Positions 1 through 6,075 of a DNA stretch of 9,396 bases are shown piece by piece. Made by a program: the position numbers and the translations under genes. The stretch's first letter is position 1. Every line of letters begins with the position of its first letter. The DNA is from Syntrophomonadaceae bacterium (GTDB taxonomy: Bacteria > Bacillota_D > Dethiobacteria > DTU022 > UBA8154), in contig SKMY01000251.1 of NCBI GenBank assembly GCA_007120815.1, positions 1-9,396 on the forward strand, in the 5' to 3' direction. Below the pieces are notes generated by a model. The model was not told the origin of the DNA. It saw only the letters and a list, made by a program, of their open reading frames with translations, and did not search any database.

Positions 1-362
1 TACTTCCATACCTTTTCCGTGCCCACTTCCACGCCCGACACCGCACAGACAACGACAACTGCGCTGTCGGCCACACGAAGAGCCGACTTGACATCGACGG
101 TAAAGTCAAAAAACCCGGGGGTGTCCAGCAAGTTAACCTTAACACCGTCCCACTCAACAGGGGCCAACGAGGTGCCAATGGTTATCTGCCGCTTGATCTC
201 GTCAGGATCGTAGTCGGTGGTGGTGTTGCCTGCGTCTACATTGCCCAGCCGGTTGATCGCGCCGGATGTATATAGCATGGCCTCGGTGAGAGACGTTTTC
301 CCCGCTCCTCCATGTGAAATGAGAGCAACATTGCGAATCTGTTCCGTGTTATATTTCTTCAT
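1..362 (-). CDS. EF-G-like translational GTPase (EF-G-2 type), N-terminal 120 codons, cut by the window edge
   Basis: Partial gene; the 3' end lies outside the window. The visible protein is the start of the G domain of an elongation factor G family GTPase. It has a P-loop SHGGAGKT at residues 16-23, a threonine-rich switch I stretch (NTTTDYDPDE, 46-55) and the G3 motif DTPGF at 80-84. Canonical EF-G has DTPGH here, with the His used in GTP hydrolysis; this protein has Phe84. That, and the match in style to Thermus EF-G-2 (a Tyr at this place), points to the EF-G-like paralogue subfamily rather than the main translocase; this is inference from family knowledge. The start is taken at ATG 362 because MKKYNTEQIRNVAL is the usual family beginning. 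An in-frame ATG at 389 would add nine residues. The strong SD at 412-406 is separated from ATG 362 by a hairpin. It is the first gene after an intergenic gap and is probably not part of the amino acid operon. Confidence 0.85.
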   Translation of the reverse strand, partial: MKKYNTEQIRNVALISHGGAGKTSLTEAMLYTSGAINRLGNVDAGNTTTDYDPDEIKRQITIGTSLAPVEWDGVKVNLLDTPGFFDFTVDVKSALRVADSAVVVVCAVSGVEVGTEKVWK

Positions 363-367
363 TTTTT

Positions 368-412
368 CCCGGTTCCCTAACAAAACCATGGGAACCAGGT
401 CCACACCTCCTT
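368..412 (-). promoter_or_regulatory. Shine-Dalgarno plus hairpin in front of the EF-G-like start codon
   Basis: A strong SD (AAGGAGG, 412-406) lies 43 nt from ATG 362. Between them is a 10-bp stem: CCTGGTTCCC (399-390) with GGGAACCGGG (377-368), one G-U pair, 12-nt loop. If the hairpin forms, the SD-to-ATG path shortens to 6 + 5 = 11 unpaired nt. The loop contains an alternative in-frame ATG (389-387), 16 nt from the SD. The G-U pair exists only in minus-strand RNA, which fits a function in the mRNA. The structure is seen in the sequence; its effect on translation is inference. Confidence 0.6.
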
Positions 413-431
413 TTCGGGTTCATTGATTGCG

Positions 432-460
432 TTGACAGCCCGATATGGTTATTTTGTAAC
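432..460 (+). promoter_or_regulatory. Possible plus-strand sigma-A promoter
   Basis: TTGACA (432-437) is followed after exactly 17 nt by TGTAAC (455-460), four of six matches to TATAAT including TAA in the right register. It points away from all neighbouring genes and toward the hairpin plus T-run at 488-523. A start near 467 would give an RNA of only about 55 nt. Chance occurrence is quite possible. Confidence 0.3.
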
Positions 461-476
461 TAATCAGTGAACCATA

Positions 477-504
477 GACGCCACGGGGACGACGCCACGG
501 GGAC
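477..504. repeat. Two perfect tandem copies of a 14-bp unit
   Basis: The unit GACGCCACGGGGAC occurs at 477-490 and again at 491-504 without a gap. The second copy runs into GGTTCCGTCGTC and T7. The GGGGACGG-TTCC core resembles GC-rich palindromic repeats scattered in many Clostridia genomes (REP-like elements), but this resemblance is from memory and not tested. Confidence 0.7.
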
Positions 505-523
505 GGTTCCGTCGTCTTTTTTT
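488..523 (+). terminator. Plus-strand hairpin followed by T7
   Basis: GACGAC (488-493) pairs with GTCGTC (511-516), with a smaller inner helix GACG/CGTC (501-504 and 509-512 region), and T7 follows at 517-523. Geometry is that of an intrinsic terminator reading rightward. On the minus strand the T-run becomes an A-run before the hairpin, so it cannot end the leucine operon transcript. It may end a short plus-strand RNA, block antisense transcription into the operon, or be the end of a dispersed repeat. Confidence 0.45.
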
Positions 524-565
524 CAGACCTTGGTTGACCGGCGCCGGTTGTACTGAATAGTGACG

Positions 566-688
566 TTATTTTTTGGGTTCTTCTTTTTTTTCAAAATCCC
601 TTTTATCATCACAGTGCGGACATTTACGCGGCTTGCAGCGTCCTTCTTTTTCAAAGCCGCATTGGGGACAGCGCCATATGGCCACCAT
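566..688 (-). CDS. Small zinc-ribbon (rubredoxin-like) protein, 40 aa
   Basis: A 40-residue ORF with a good SD (GGAGG at 699-695, 6 nt before ATG 688). The protein opens MVAIWRCPQCGFEKEGRC and has two CxxC pairs, C7/C10 and C23/C26 (CPHC), plus C18, with a highly charged Lys/Glu tail. The pattern is that of the rubredoxin-like metal site found at the C-terminus of rubrerythrins and in many short stand-alone proteins, so it should bind one Zn or Fe. It begins 30 nt after the leuB stop and is on the same strand, so it is probably the last cistron of the operon. The role is unknown; a structural zinc ribbon or a small electron carrier are both possible. It shares nothing visible with branched-chain amino acid enzymes. 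Confidence 0.8.
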   Translation of the reverse strand: MVAIWRCPQCGFEKEGRCKPRKCPHCDDKRDFEKKEEPKK

Positions 689-718
689 GGCTCACCTCCT
701 GTACCACGAACGGAAAAA

Positions 719-1804
719 TTAACGTCGGTTCATGTGTTCCACGATTAAATCGCCCATTTTTTGGGTTCCCACTTCTATCTTGCCCTCCGACATAAGCTCC
801 GCACTACGGTAGCCTTTTTCCAGCACCTTTTCTACCGCTTTTTCTATAGCCAGGGCTGCCTCCTCATGTTTCCAGGCAAACCGTAAGAGCAGGGCAGCGG
901 ACAGCACTGTACCCAGGGGGTTGGCTTTATCCTGGCCGGCAATTTCGTTTACGGGGCCGTGGATCGGGCCGAAGAGGGATGTTTTCCCTTCTTCTCCCAG
1001 GGTGGCTGATGGAAGCACACCGACTGAACCCACCAGGACGGCCGACGCTTCATCACTTAGTATATCCCCAAAAATGTTGGAGGTTAATATCACGTCAAAG
1101 TTGCCCGGGTTCAAAACCAGCTGCATGGCGCAGACATCCACGTACATAAATTCCAGCTCAACGTCGCTGTATTCCCGGTGGACCTCCCGGGTCGTTTTTC
1201 TCCAAAGCCGGGAGCTTTCCAGAACATTGGCCTTATCCACACAGGTCACCTTCCCTTTTCGGGTCCTGGCAATTTCAAACGCCCTGCGGGCAACCCGTTC
1301 AATTTCAAAATCGGCATAAGTCATGGTATCGGAAGCCCGGACACTGGAGCCAAAGGCACGCCGCTCCTTGGGGCCGAAGTAAATGCCACTGGTTACTTCT
1401 CGAATAATTAAAATATCCACATCGGTTAAATACTCCGCCTTTAAAGGGGCTTTATCAAACAAGCTGGGCAGAGGTCTGGCGTAACGGAGGTTGGCATAAA
1501 CATCCAACTCCTTGCGCAGATTTAAAAGCGCGGTCAAGGGCCGTTTGCTCAGGGGATAGTCCTCCCACCTGGGGCCGCCAAAGGTGCCGTGCAGCACAGC
1601 CCTGGCATTTCGACACGCACTTAGTGTTTCTTCAGGCAGGGCGGAGCCCGTGTTATCGAGCGCTTCTCCGCCGGCAGCCATTTCACTCAACACCAGGTCC
1701 AGGTCGTAGAGTCGGGTTGCGGCGTTCAACGCTTTAACGCCTTCAGCGACCACTTGAGGGCCGATCCCATCGCCTGGCAGGACGATCACCTTGTTATCAT
1801 TCAC
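719..1804 (-). CDS. leuB: 3-isopropylmalate dehydrogenase LeuB
   Basis: Oxidatively decarboxylates 3-isopropylmalate to 2-oxoisocaproate with NAD, the third leucine-specific step, in the cytosol. 361 aa, the usual length. Seen: GDGIG at 11-15, substrate arginines in RKEL (R97), NLR (R107) and IIRE (R135), Y142 in GIYFG, catalytic Lys in DKANVL (K191), and metal Asp residues D223, D247 and D251. The start is GTG 1804 with AGAAGGTG as SD; it overlaps the leuD stop by 8 nt, which suggests translational coupling. Odd points: the normally invariant HGSAPDIAG of the NAD site reads HGPVNEIAG (282-290), and the 85-95 region lacks the usual RPE. It is probably still LeuB from its position after leuCD, but a related beta-decarboxylating dehydrogenase cannot be excluded on sequence alone. 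Confidence 0.9.
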   Translation of the reverse strand: MNDNKVIVLPGDGIGPQVVAEGVKALNAATRLYDLDLVLSEMAAGGEALDNTGSALPEETLSACRNARAVLHGTFGGPRWEDYPLSKRPLTALLNLRKELDVYANLRYARPLPSLFDKAPLKAEYLTDVDILIIREVTSGIYFGPKERRAFGSSVRASDTMTYADFEIERVARRAFEIARTRKGKVTCVDKANVLESSRLWRKTTREVHREYSDVELEFMYVDVCAMQLVLNPGNFDVILTSNIFGDILSDEASAVLVGSVGVLPSATLGEEGKTSLFGPIHGPVNEIAGQDKANPLGTVLSAALLLRFAWKHEEAALAIEKAVEKVLEKGYRSAELMSEGKIEVGTQKMGDLIVEHMNRR

Positions 1805-2303
1805 CTTTTTTCACCTTCTCTCTTACATAATTAATGAGGCCTCCCCGGGCCATAATCTCCTGCATAAAGGGGGGAAAAGGGATGGCTGTGTATACCTTTC
1901 CGCTGGCGTCTCGGATCTCTCCTTTTTGCAGGTTGACATCCACTTCATCGCCTTCCTTCTCTTTCAAGGCCGAAGCAGCCTCAACCGATTCCAGGATAGG
2001 CAGGCCGATGTTGATGGCATTTCGGTAAAAAATTCGGGCAAAGCTTTCGGCAATGACGCAGGAGACACCCGCCCCCTTGATGGCCAAAGGCGCATGCTCC
2101 CGGGAACTGCCGCAGCCAAAGTTTTTACCGGCCACAATGATATCCCCGGGAGACACTTTTTGGGGAAAGGTGGGGTCTGCATCTTCCATGCAGTGGGCAG
2201 CCAGCTCTGTCATATCGGTGGTGGTGAGATAACGCGCTGGAATAATGGCGTCCGTGTCAATGTCGTCTCCAAAGATCCAGATTTTACCCCGGATCATGCT
2301 CAT
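1797..2303 (-). CDS. leuD: 3-isopropylmalate dehydratase small subunit LeuD
   Basis: Small subunit of isopropylmalate isomerase; with LeuC it interconverts 2- and 3-isopropylmalate. 168 aa, typical of the short, archaeal/clostridial-type LeuD. Seen: FGDDIDTDAIIPARYL near the N-terminus (11-26), GKNFGCGSSREHAPLAIKG (59-77) that forms the substrate-binding loop, and ESFARIFYRNAINIGLP (86-102). Start ATG 2303 lies one base after the leuC stop, with GGGGAGG inside the leuC end as SD. Its last codons hold the leuB start. It is the swivelling domain homologous to the aconitase C-terminal domain and carries no cluster ligand of its own. Confidence 0.95.
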   Translation of the reverse strand: MSMIRGKIWIFGDDIDTDAIIPARYLTTTDMTELAAHCMEDADPTFPQKVSPGDIIVAGKNFGCGSSREHAPLAIKGAGVSCVIAESFARIFYRNAINIGLPILESVEAASALKEKEGDEVDVNLQKGEIRDASGKVYTAIPFPPFMQEIMARGGLINYVREKVKKGE

Positions 2304-2304
2304 G

Positions 2305-3576
2305 TTATTTCACCTCCCCAAGTTTTTCTGGATGAATGATCTGTCCTGCAACGGCGGAAGCTGCTGCCACTGCAGGGCTGCTTAGATAAACACCGCTTTT
2401 GGGGTGCCCCATACGACCTACGAAGTTTCGGTTGGTGGTCGCAAGGGATATTTCCCCTTCGGCTAGAATTCCCATGTGCCCGCCCAGGCAGGGTCCGCAG
2501 GTGGGAGTGCTTACGGCGGCGTCGGCTTCAATAAAGATTTCCAAGAGCCCTTCACGCATCGATTGGAGATAGATGGCCTGGGTGGCCGGGATAACGATCA
2601 ACCGCACGTGGGGATGTACCTTTTTCCCTTTCAAAATCTCGGCTGCCTGGCGCAGGTCTTCCATTCGGCCGTTGGTGCAAGAGCCGATAACGACCTGGTC
2701 AATGGCGGTGCCAGCCAGTTCAGATACGGGCTTCACATTGGCCGGGCTGTAAGGCGCGGCAACCTGGGGCTCCAGCTGGCTAACATCCCACCGGTGCTCC
2801 TGAAGTACCGGTGCATCCTTATCGCCCAGCACCGGCTCAAAAGGCCTTTTATTTCGCCCTTTCACGTAACTCAAGGTGATTTCATCGGGTGCGATCAAAC
2901 CGGCCTTGGCCCCGGCCTCAATGGCCATGTTGCAGATGGTAAAGCGCCCGTCCATGTCCAGCTTCTCAATCACAGGGCCGGCGAACTCCAAGGCGCAGTA
3001 GCGAGCACCATCTACACCCAGTTGTCCGATGGTGTACAAAACCAGGTCTTTACCCGTAATACCCGGGGGAAGTGTTCCTTCAAAAATAATTTTTATGGTG
3101 GGAGGAACCTTGAACCAGAGCTCACCGGTGGCCATAACAGCGGCCAGGTCCGTGCTCCCAACGCCAGTGGCGAAGGCGCCCAGCGCCCCGTACGTGCAGG
3201 TATGGGAGTCTGCACCGATAACCACCTCGCCGGGCAGCACCAACCCCAGTTCGGGCAGCAGCGCATGTTCGATGCCCATGCGGCCTACTTCGTAGTAATG
3301 CTCAATATTGAAACGCCTGGCGAATTCCCTCATCCCTTTCACCTGTTGAGCTGTCTGGATATCCTTGTTGGGGGTAAAGTGATCGGGGATCAGGGCGATG
3401 CGCTCCCGGTCGAAAACAGTGTCAACACCAATCTTGTTAAATTCCTGGATCGCCACCGGAGCAGTAATGTCATTCCCCAGGGCCATATCGATCCGGGCGT
3501 TGACCAGTTCCCCGGGGGAGAGGTTTTTTCGTCCTGAAGCTTTAGCCAGGATCTTTTCTGCCATGGTATGCCCCAC
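2305..3576 (-). CDS. leuC: 3-isopropylmalate dehydratase large subunit LeuC
   Basis: Large [4Fe-4S] subunit of isopropylmalate isomerase in leucine synthesis. 423 aa, the length of the LeuC2/homoaconitase-like type rather than the about 465-aa enterobacterial type. Seen: DSHTCTYGALGAFATGVGS around 123-141, a first cluster Cys in GSCTNGR (C300), and the pair in TPTCGPCLGGHMG (C360, C363). The start is GTG 3576, because AGGAGG (3590-3585) lies 8 nt before it and the family usually begins MGMT; the ATG four codons later has poorer spacing. It follows the structured 273-nt gap after ilvN, where leuA would be expected in many relatives, and it is immediately followed by leuD. Confidence 0.95.
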   Translation of the reverse strand: MGHTMAEKILAKASGRKNLSPGELVNARIDMALGNDITAPVAIQEFNKIGVDTVFDRERIALIPDHFTPNKDIQTAQQVKGMREFARRFNIEHYYEVGRMGIEHALLPELGLVLPGEVVIGADSHTCTYGALGAFATGVGSTDLAAVMATGELWFKVPPTIKIIFEGTLPPGITGKDLVLYTIGQLGVDGARYCALEFAGPVIEKLDMDGRFTICNMAIEAGAKAGLIAPDEITLSYVKGRNKRPFEPVLGDKDAPVLQEHRWDVSQLEPQVAAPYSPANVKPVSELAGTAIDQVVIGSCTNGRMEDLRQAAEILKGKKVHPHVRLIVIPATQAIYLQSMREGLLEIFIEADAAVSTPTCGPCLGGHMGILAEGEISLATTNRNFVGRMGHPKSGVYLSSPAVAAASAVAGQIIHPEKLGEVK

Positions 3577-3849
3577 GATGAATGCCTCCTTTATTAAATT
3601 GCTATTATGTCAGGTTGTCATTTAGAAATGGCTCTGAGCAAAAAAAACAGCCTCAGCCGGATGCTTAAGTTTGCAGCTCGGCCCCCCGAAAGGACCGAGC
3701 GGAGCAGCTTAATTTGCCTGAAGCGAACCTAAGCCGGCAGGTCGGCTTTCAACTCCTTGAAGCACCACCGGAGTCGATACCGAAAAGCAAAAAACGCCAT
3801 TCTTTTCTATACTACTATAAATAAGATGCCTTGTATATATAAATTGGCG
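3577..3849 (-). other. Structured non-coding gap between ilvN and leuC; candidate leuCDB leader RNA
   Basis: No gene of conventional size. From the ilvN side there is an AT-rich stretch (3849-3786), then a GC-rich folded part. On the minus strand: hairpin 1, GACTCC/GGAGTT (3775-3770 with 3756-3751); hairpin 2, AAGCCG/CGGCTT (3748-3743 with 3736-3731); hairpin 3, a 9-bp stem GCTCGGTCC/GGGCCGAGC (3700-3692 with 3684-3676), extendable by TGC/GCA and TTAAG/CTTAA. Then come T8 (3647-3640) and the leuC SD. Hairpins 1 and 3 use G-U pairs possible only in minus-strand RNA. An alternative pairing, 3738-3728 with 3669-3656 (11 bp, 3-nt bulge), excludes hairpin 2 and the base of hairpin 3. That could be a leader switch, a small RNA, or a dispersed repeat; function is inference. 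Confidence 0.5.
3729..3800 (-). CDS. Possible 23-codon leader ORF in the ilvN-leuC gap
   Basis: ATG 3800 to TAG 3729 encodes a 23-residue peptide, MAFFAFRYRLRWCFKELKAD then LPA. It contains four Phe and three Leu codons and ends inside hairpin 2. No convincing SD precedes it (only AGAAAAGA directly before ATG), and it is not rich in Leu codons as a classical leu leader would be. Listed because its stop lies exactly in the region that can refold; it may well be fortuitous. Confidence 0.2.
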   Translation of the reverse strand: MAFFAFRYRLRWCFKELKADLPA

Positions 3850-4350
3850 CTAAGCCCTGGCATCCCGGGTTATTTTTCCGCCACGCAAAAGGGAGATTTT
3901 ACCCGTGCTAACCACTTCTTTAATACCAAACTCATGCATCATCAAGAGGAATGCACTGAGCTTGTCATCATCGCCGGTTACTTCAACAATCATGGAATCG
4001 GGGGACACATCGATAATTTTCCCCCGGAAGGTGGTCACCATCTGCTGAATATCACTGCGTTTATTGGGTTCGGCTTTTACTTTAAGCATCATCAGCTCTC
4101 TTTCCACGGAGGTTTCCTCTGTCAGGTCGCTGACTTTAATCACGTTAACCAGCTTGTTTAGCTGTTTGACAATTTGCTCTACTGTAAGGGGGTCCGCTTC
4201 CACGGAAACGGTCATGCGGGAGACTCCCGGTTCCATGGTGCGTCCCACAGCGATGTTTTGAATATTGTAGCCCCGGCGGCTGAAAAGCCCCGAAACCCGG
4301 GTAAGCACCCCGGGGCGGTCTTCGACGAGAATGGCCAAAATACGTTTCAA
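3850..4350 (-). CDS. ilvN: Acetohydroxyacid synthase regulatory (small) subunit IlvN
   Basis: Regulatory subunit of acetolactate/acetohydroxybutyrate synthase; it activates IlvB and confers feedback inhibition by valine through its ACT domain. 166 aa, the usual long form. Seen: an N-terminal ACT domain beginning ILAILVEDRPGVLTRVSGLF and continuing through RRGYNIQNIAVG (26-37) to about residue 75, then the conserved C-terminal domain starting ERELMMLKVKA (84-94) and ending with FGIKEVVSTGKISLLRG. The start is TTG 4350, overlapping the ilvB stop by four bases (TTGA) with GGGGGTGG as SD inside ilvB, a coupled arrangement that should set a fixed ratio of the two subunits. No candidate ATG fits the family N-terminus. 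Confidence 0.95.
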   Translation of the reverse strand: MKRILAILVEDRPGVLTRVSGLFSRRGYNIQNIAVGRTMEPGVSRMTVSVEADPLTVEQIVKQLNKLVNVIKVSDLTEETSVERELMMLKVKAEPNKRSDIQQMVTTFRGKIIDVSPDSMIVEVTGDDDKLSAFLLMMHEFGIKEVVSTGKISLLRGGKITRDARA

Positions 4351-6026
4351 GCGCTGCCACCCCCAATCATTTCCACTATCGACGTGTTGGGCGCAACCAT
4401 GGGGAGCACGTTTTCTTCGGGATCGACCTGGAAATCAATCACCACAGGACCCGGGGTAGAAAGGGCCTCACTTATGGCCGAGGTGGCTTCAACAGGGGAG
4501 ATAACCCGCAACCCTTTGGCCCCGTACGCTTCCGCCAGTTTGACAAAGTCCGGGCTGCCATCCATGCTGCTGTAGGAATAACGTCCGCCATAGAAAAACT
4601 TCTGCCACTGGCGCACCATCCCCAAGAACTGGTTGTTGATAATGGCTATTTTCACCGGAAGGTTGTAGTAGACGGCCGTGGCCAGTTCCTGGGAGTTCAT
4701 CTGGAAGCTCCCGTCCCCGGCAATACAGACCACGGTCTGTTCGGGACAGGCCACCTGGGCACCGATAGCGGCAGGGAAGCCAAATCCCATGGTGCCAAGT
4801 CCTCCCGATGAGATGAACCGCCTGGGGGCTTTCAAATGACAGTAGTGGGCCGCCCACATTTGATGCTGGCCTACGTCTGTGGTAAAAACCACCTCTCCAC
4901 CGGTGAGCCGGTTAAACTCTTCGATAACGAGCTGGGGTTTAAGTGAGCAATCGGCCTTTTGGTCATAGCACAAGGGGTGATCGGCCTTCCAGTTCTGGAT
5001 TTTTTCACACCAGGCCAGATAATCGCCGGGTTTTACCCGCTTGATCATTTCCCGCAGAACCAGTTTTACATCACCGACAATTGGAATTTCGGGGATGATA
5101 TTTTTCCCAATTTCAGCGGGGTCAATATCGATATGAATAATACGGGCCTGCCTGGCAAAGGTGTCCAGTTTGCCGGTCACCCGGTCATCAAACCGGACGC
5201 CCACGGCGATGAGCAAATCACACTCGTCCAGGGCGTGGTTGGCTGCATAAGTCCCGTGCATTCCCGGCATCCCTAAGAACAGCTCATCATCACTGGGCAC
5301 ACTCCCTAACCCCGTCAGGGTTGTGGTGACGGGAATGCATGTCTTGCGGGAAAACTCTCGCAGGTCCTGGTGAGCCCCTGAGCTGACAACCCCGCCTCCG
5401 GAGTAGATCAGGGGTCGGCTGGCCTTTTTTATCAGCGATACGGCCTTGGCGATCTGCCCCATGTGTCCCTCGTATGTGGGCTTATATCCTGTAATATCAA
5501 TACTGCCGGGGTAACTGAAGTGCCCTTCCTCCACCTGAATATCCTTGGGAAGGTCAATGAGCACAGGGCCTTTCCGCCCCGTGTTGGCCACGTGAAAGGC
5601 CTTTTTAAAGGTCCAGGGTATCTCCTCAACGGTTTTCACCAGAAAATTGTGCTTGGTGATGGGCAGGGTGATCCCGGTAATGTCCGCTTCCTGAAAGGCA
5701 TCGGTTCCAATAAAAGGCCTGGCAACCTGGCCGGTAATGGCCACCAGCGGTACCGAGTCCATGTATGCCGTGGCGATCCCCGTTACCAGGTTGGTGGCGC
5801 CTGGCCCCGAAGTAGCAATGACCACACCGGGCTTGCCGCTGACCCTGGCATAGCCATCGGCAGCGTGAACAGCGCCTTGTTCATGACGGGTTAAAATGTG
5901 GTTGAGTCCTTTTTTGTATATTTCATCGTATAGTGTTAATACGGCTCCGCCTGGAAAACCAAAAGCAACGTCTACATGCTCCGCTTCAAGGCAGGCCAGG
6001 ACCATTTGCGCTCCGTTTAACCGCAT
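4347..6026 (-). CDS. ilvB: Acetohydroxyacid synthase catalytic (large) subunit IlvB
   Basis: ThDP- and FAD-dependent enzyme that condenses pyruvate with pyruvate or 2-oxobutyrate, the first common step to valine, leucine and isoleucine. 559 aa from the chosen start. Seen: catalytic Glu in RHEQGAVHAADGYARV (E49), the central FAD/middle domain with RFDDRVTG (279-285), and the ThDP-Mg motif GDGS (437-440) with NN at 464-465. RQWQ (472-475) carries the Trp (W474) associated with preference for 2-oxobutyrate in the anabolic enzymes, which argues against catabolic AlsS. The start is ATG 6026 because GAGG lies 7 nt upstream; the longer reading frame to a TTG at 6059 has no SD and adds residues unlike the family. 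It lies 49 nt after ilvD and overlaps ilvN. Confidence 0.97.
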   Translation of the reverse strand: MRLNGAQMVLACLEAEHVDVAFGFPGGAVLTLYDEIYKKGLNHILTRHEQGAVHAADGYARVSGKPGVVIATSGPGATNLVTGIATAYMDSVPLVAITGQVARPFIGTDAFQEADITGITLPITKHNFLVKTVEEIPWTFKKAFHVANTGRKGPVLIDLPKDIQVEEGHFSYPGSIDITGYKPTYEGHMGQIAKAVSLIKKASRPLIYSGGGVVSSGAHQDLREFSRKTCIPVTTTLTGLGSVPSDDELFLGMPGMHGTYAANHALDECDLLIAVGVRFDDRVTGKLDTFARQARIIHIDIDPAEIGKNIIPEIPIVGDVKLVLREMIKRVKPGDYLAWCEKIQNWKADHPLCYDQKADCSLKPQLVIEEFNRLTGGEVVFTTDVGQHQMWAAHYCHLKAPRRFISSGGLGTMGFGFPAAIGAQVACPEQTVVCIAGDGSFQMNSQELATAVYYNLPVKIAIINNQFLGMVRQWQKFFYGGRYSYSSMDGSPDFVKLAEAYGAKGLRVISPVEATSAISEALSTPGPVVIDFQVDPEENVLPMVAPNTSIVEMIGGGSA

Positions 6027-6075
6027 AATTTCACCTCGTTTTTGGACTATGTGACCCAAAACAGATCGTCTTTAT

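Larger units (their letters stand above)
413..565. other. Intergenic stretch between the zinc-ribbon gene and the EF-G-like gene
   Basis: No gene is supported here. It contains a perfect 12-bp palindrome (537-548), a tandem 14-bp repeat (477-504), a hairpin followed by T7 on the plus strand (488-523), and a 7-bp inverted repeat TATGGTT/AACCATA (444-450 and 470-476). No hairpin plus T-run facing the minus strand was found, so the 3' end of the leucine operon transcript is not defined. No good sigma-A promoter for the EF-G-like gene was found either; the two may be co-transcribed, or the promoter is weak or alternative. Confidence 0.6.

Noticed and set aside
1791..2339. 182-codon plus-strand frame across leuD
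   Set aside because: Antisense shadow; leuD motifs and SD positions explain the region.
2476..3537. Long open frame of 353 codons on the plus strand opposite leuC
   Set aside because: It mirrors the codon pattern of leuC, has no family motif and no SD; LeuC is certain on the other strand.
3640..3712. Hairpin 3 plus T8 as a clean intrinsic terminator before leuC
   Set aside because: About 18-30 nt of other sequence separates the stem from T8, and no stem directly abuts the T-run; kept only as part of the candidate switch element.
3802..3849. AT-rich stretch after ilvN as a leuC promoter
   Set aside because: TATAGT and TATATA are present but no acceptable -35 box lies 16-18 nt upstream.
6027..6059. 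Longer IlvB start at TTG 6059
   Set aside because: No SD, and the extra eleven residues do not resemble the family; ATG 6026 has GAGG at 7 nt.
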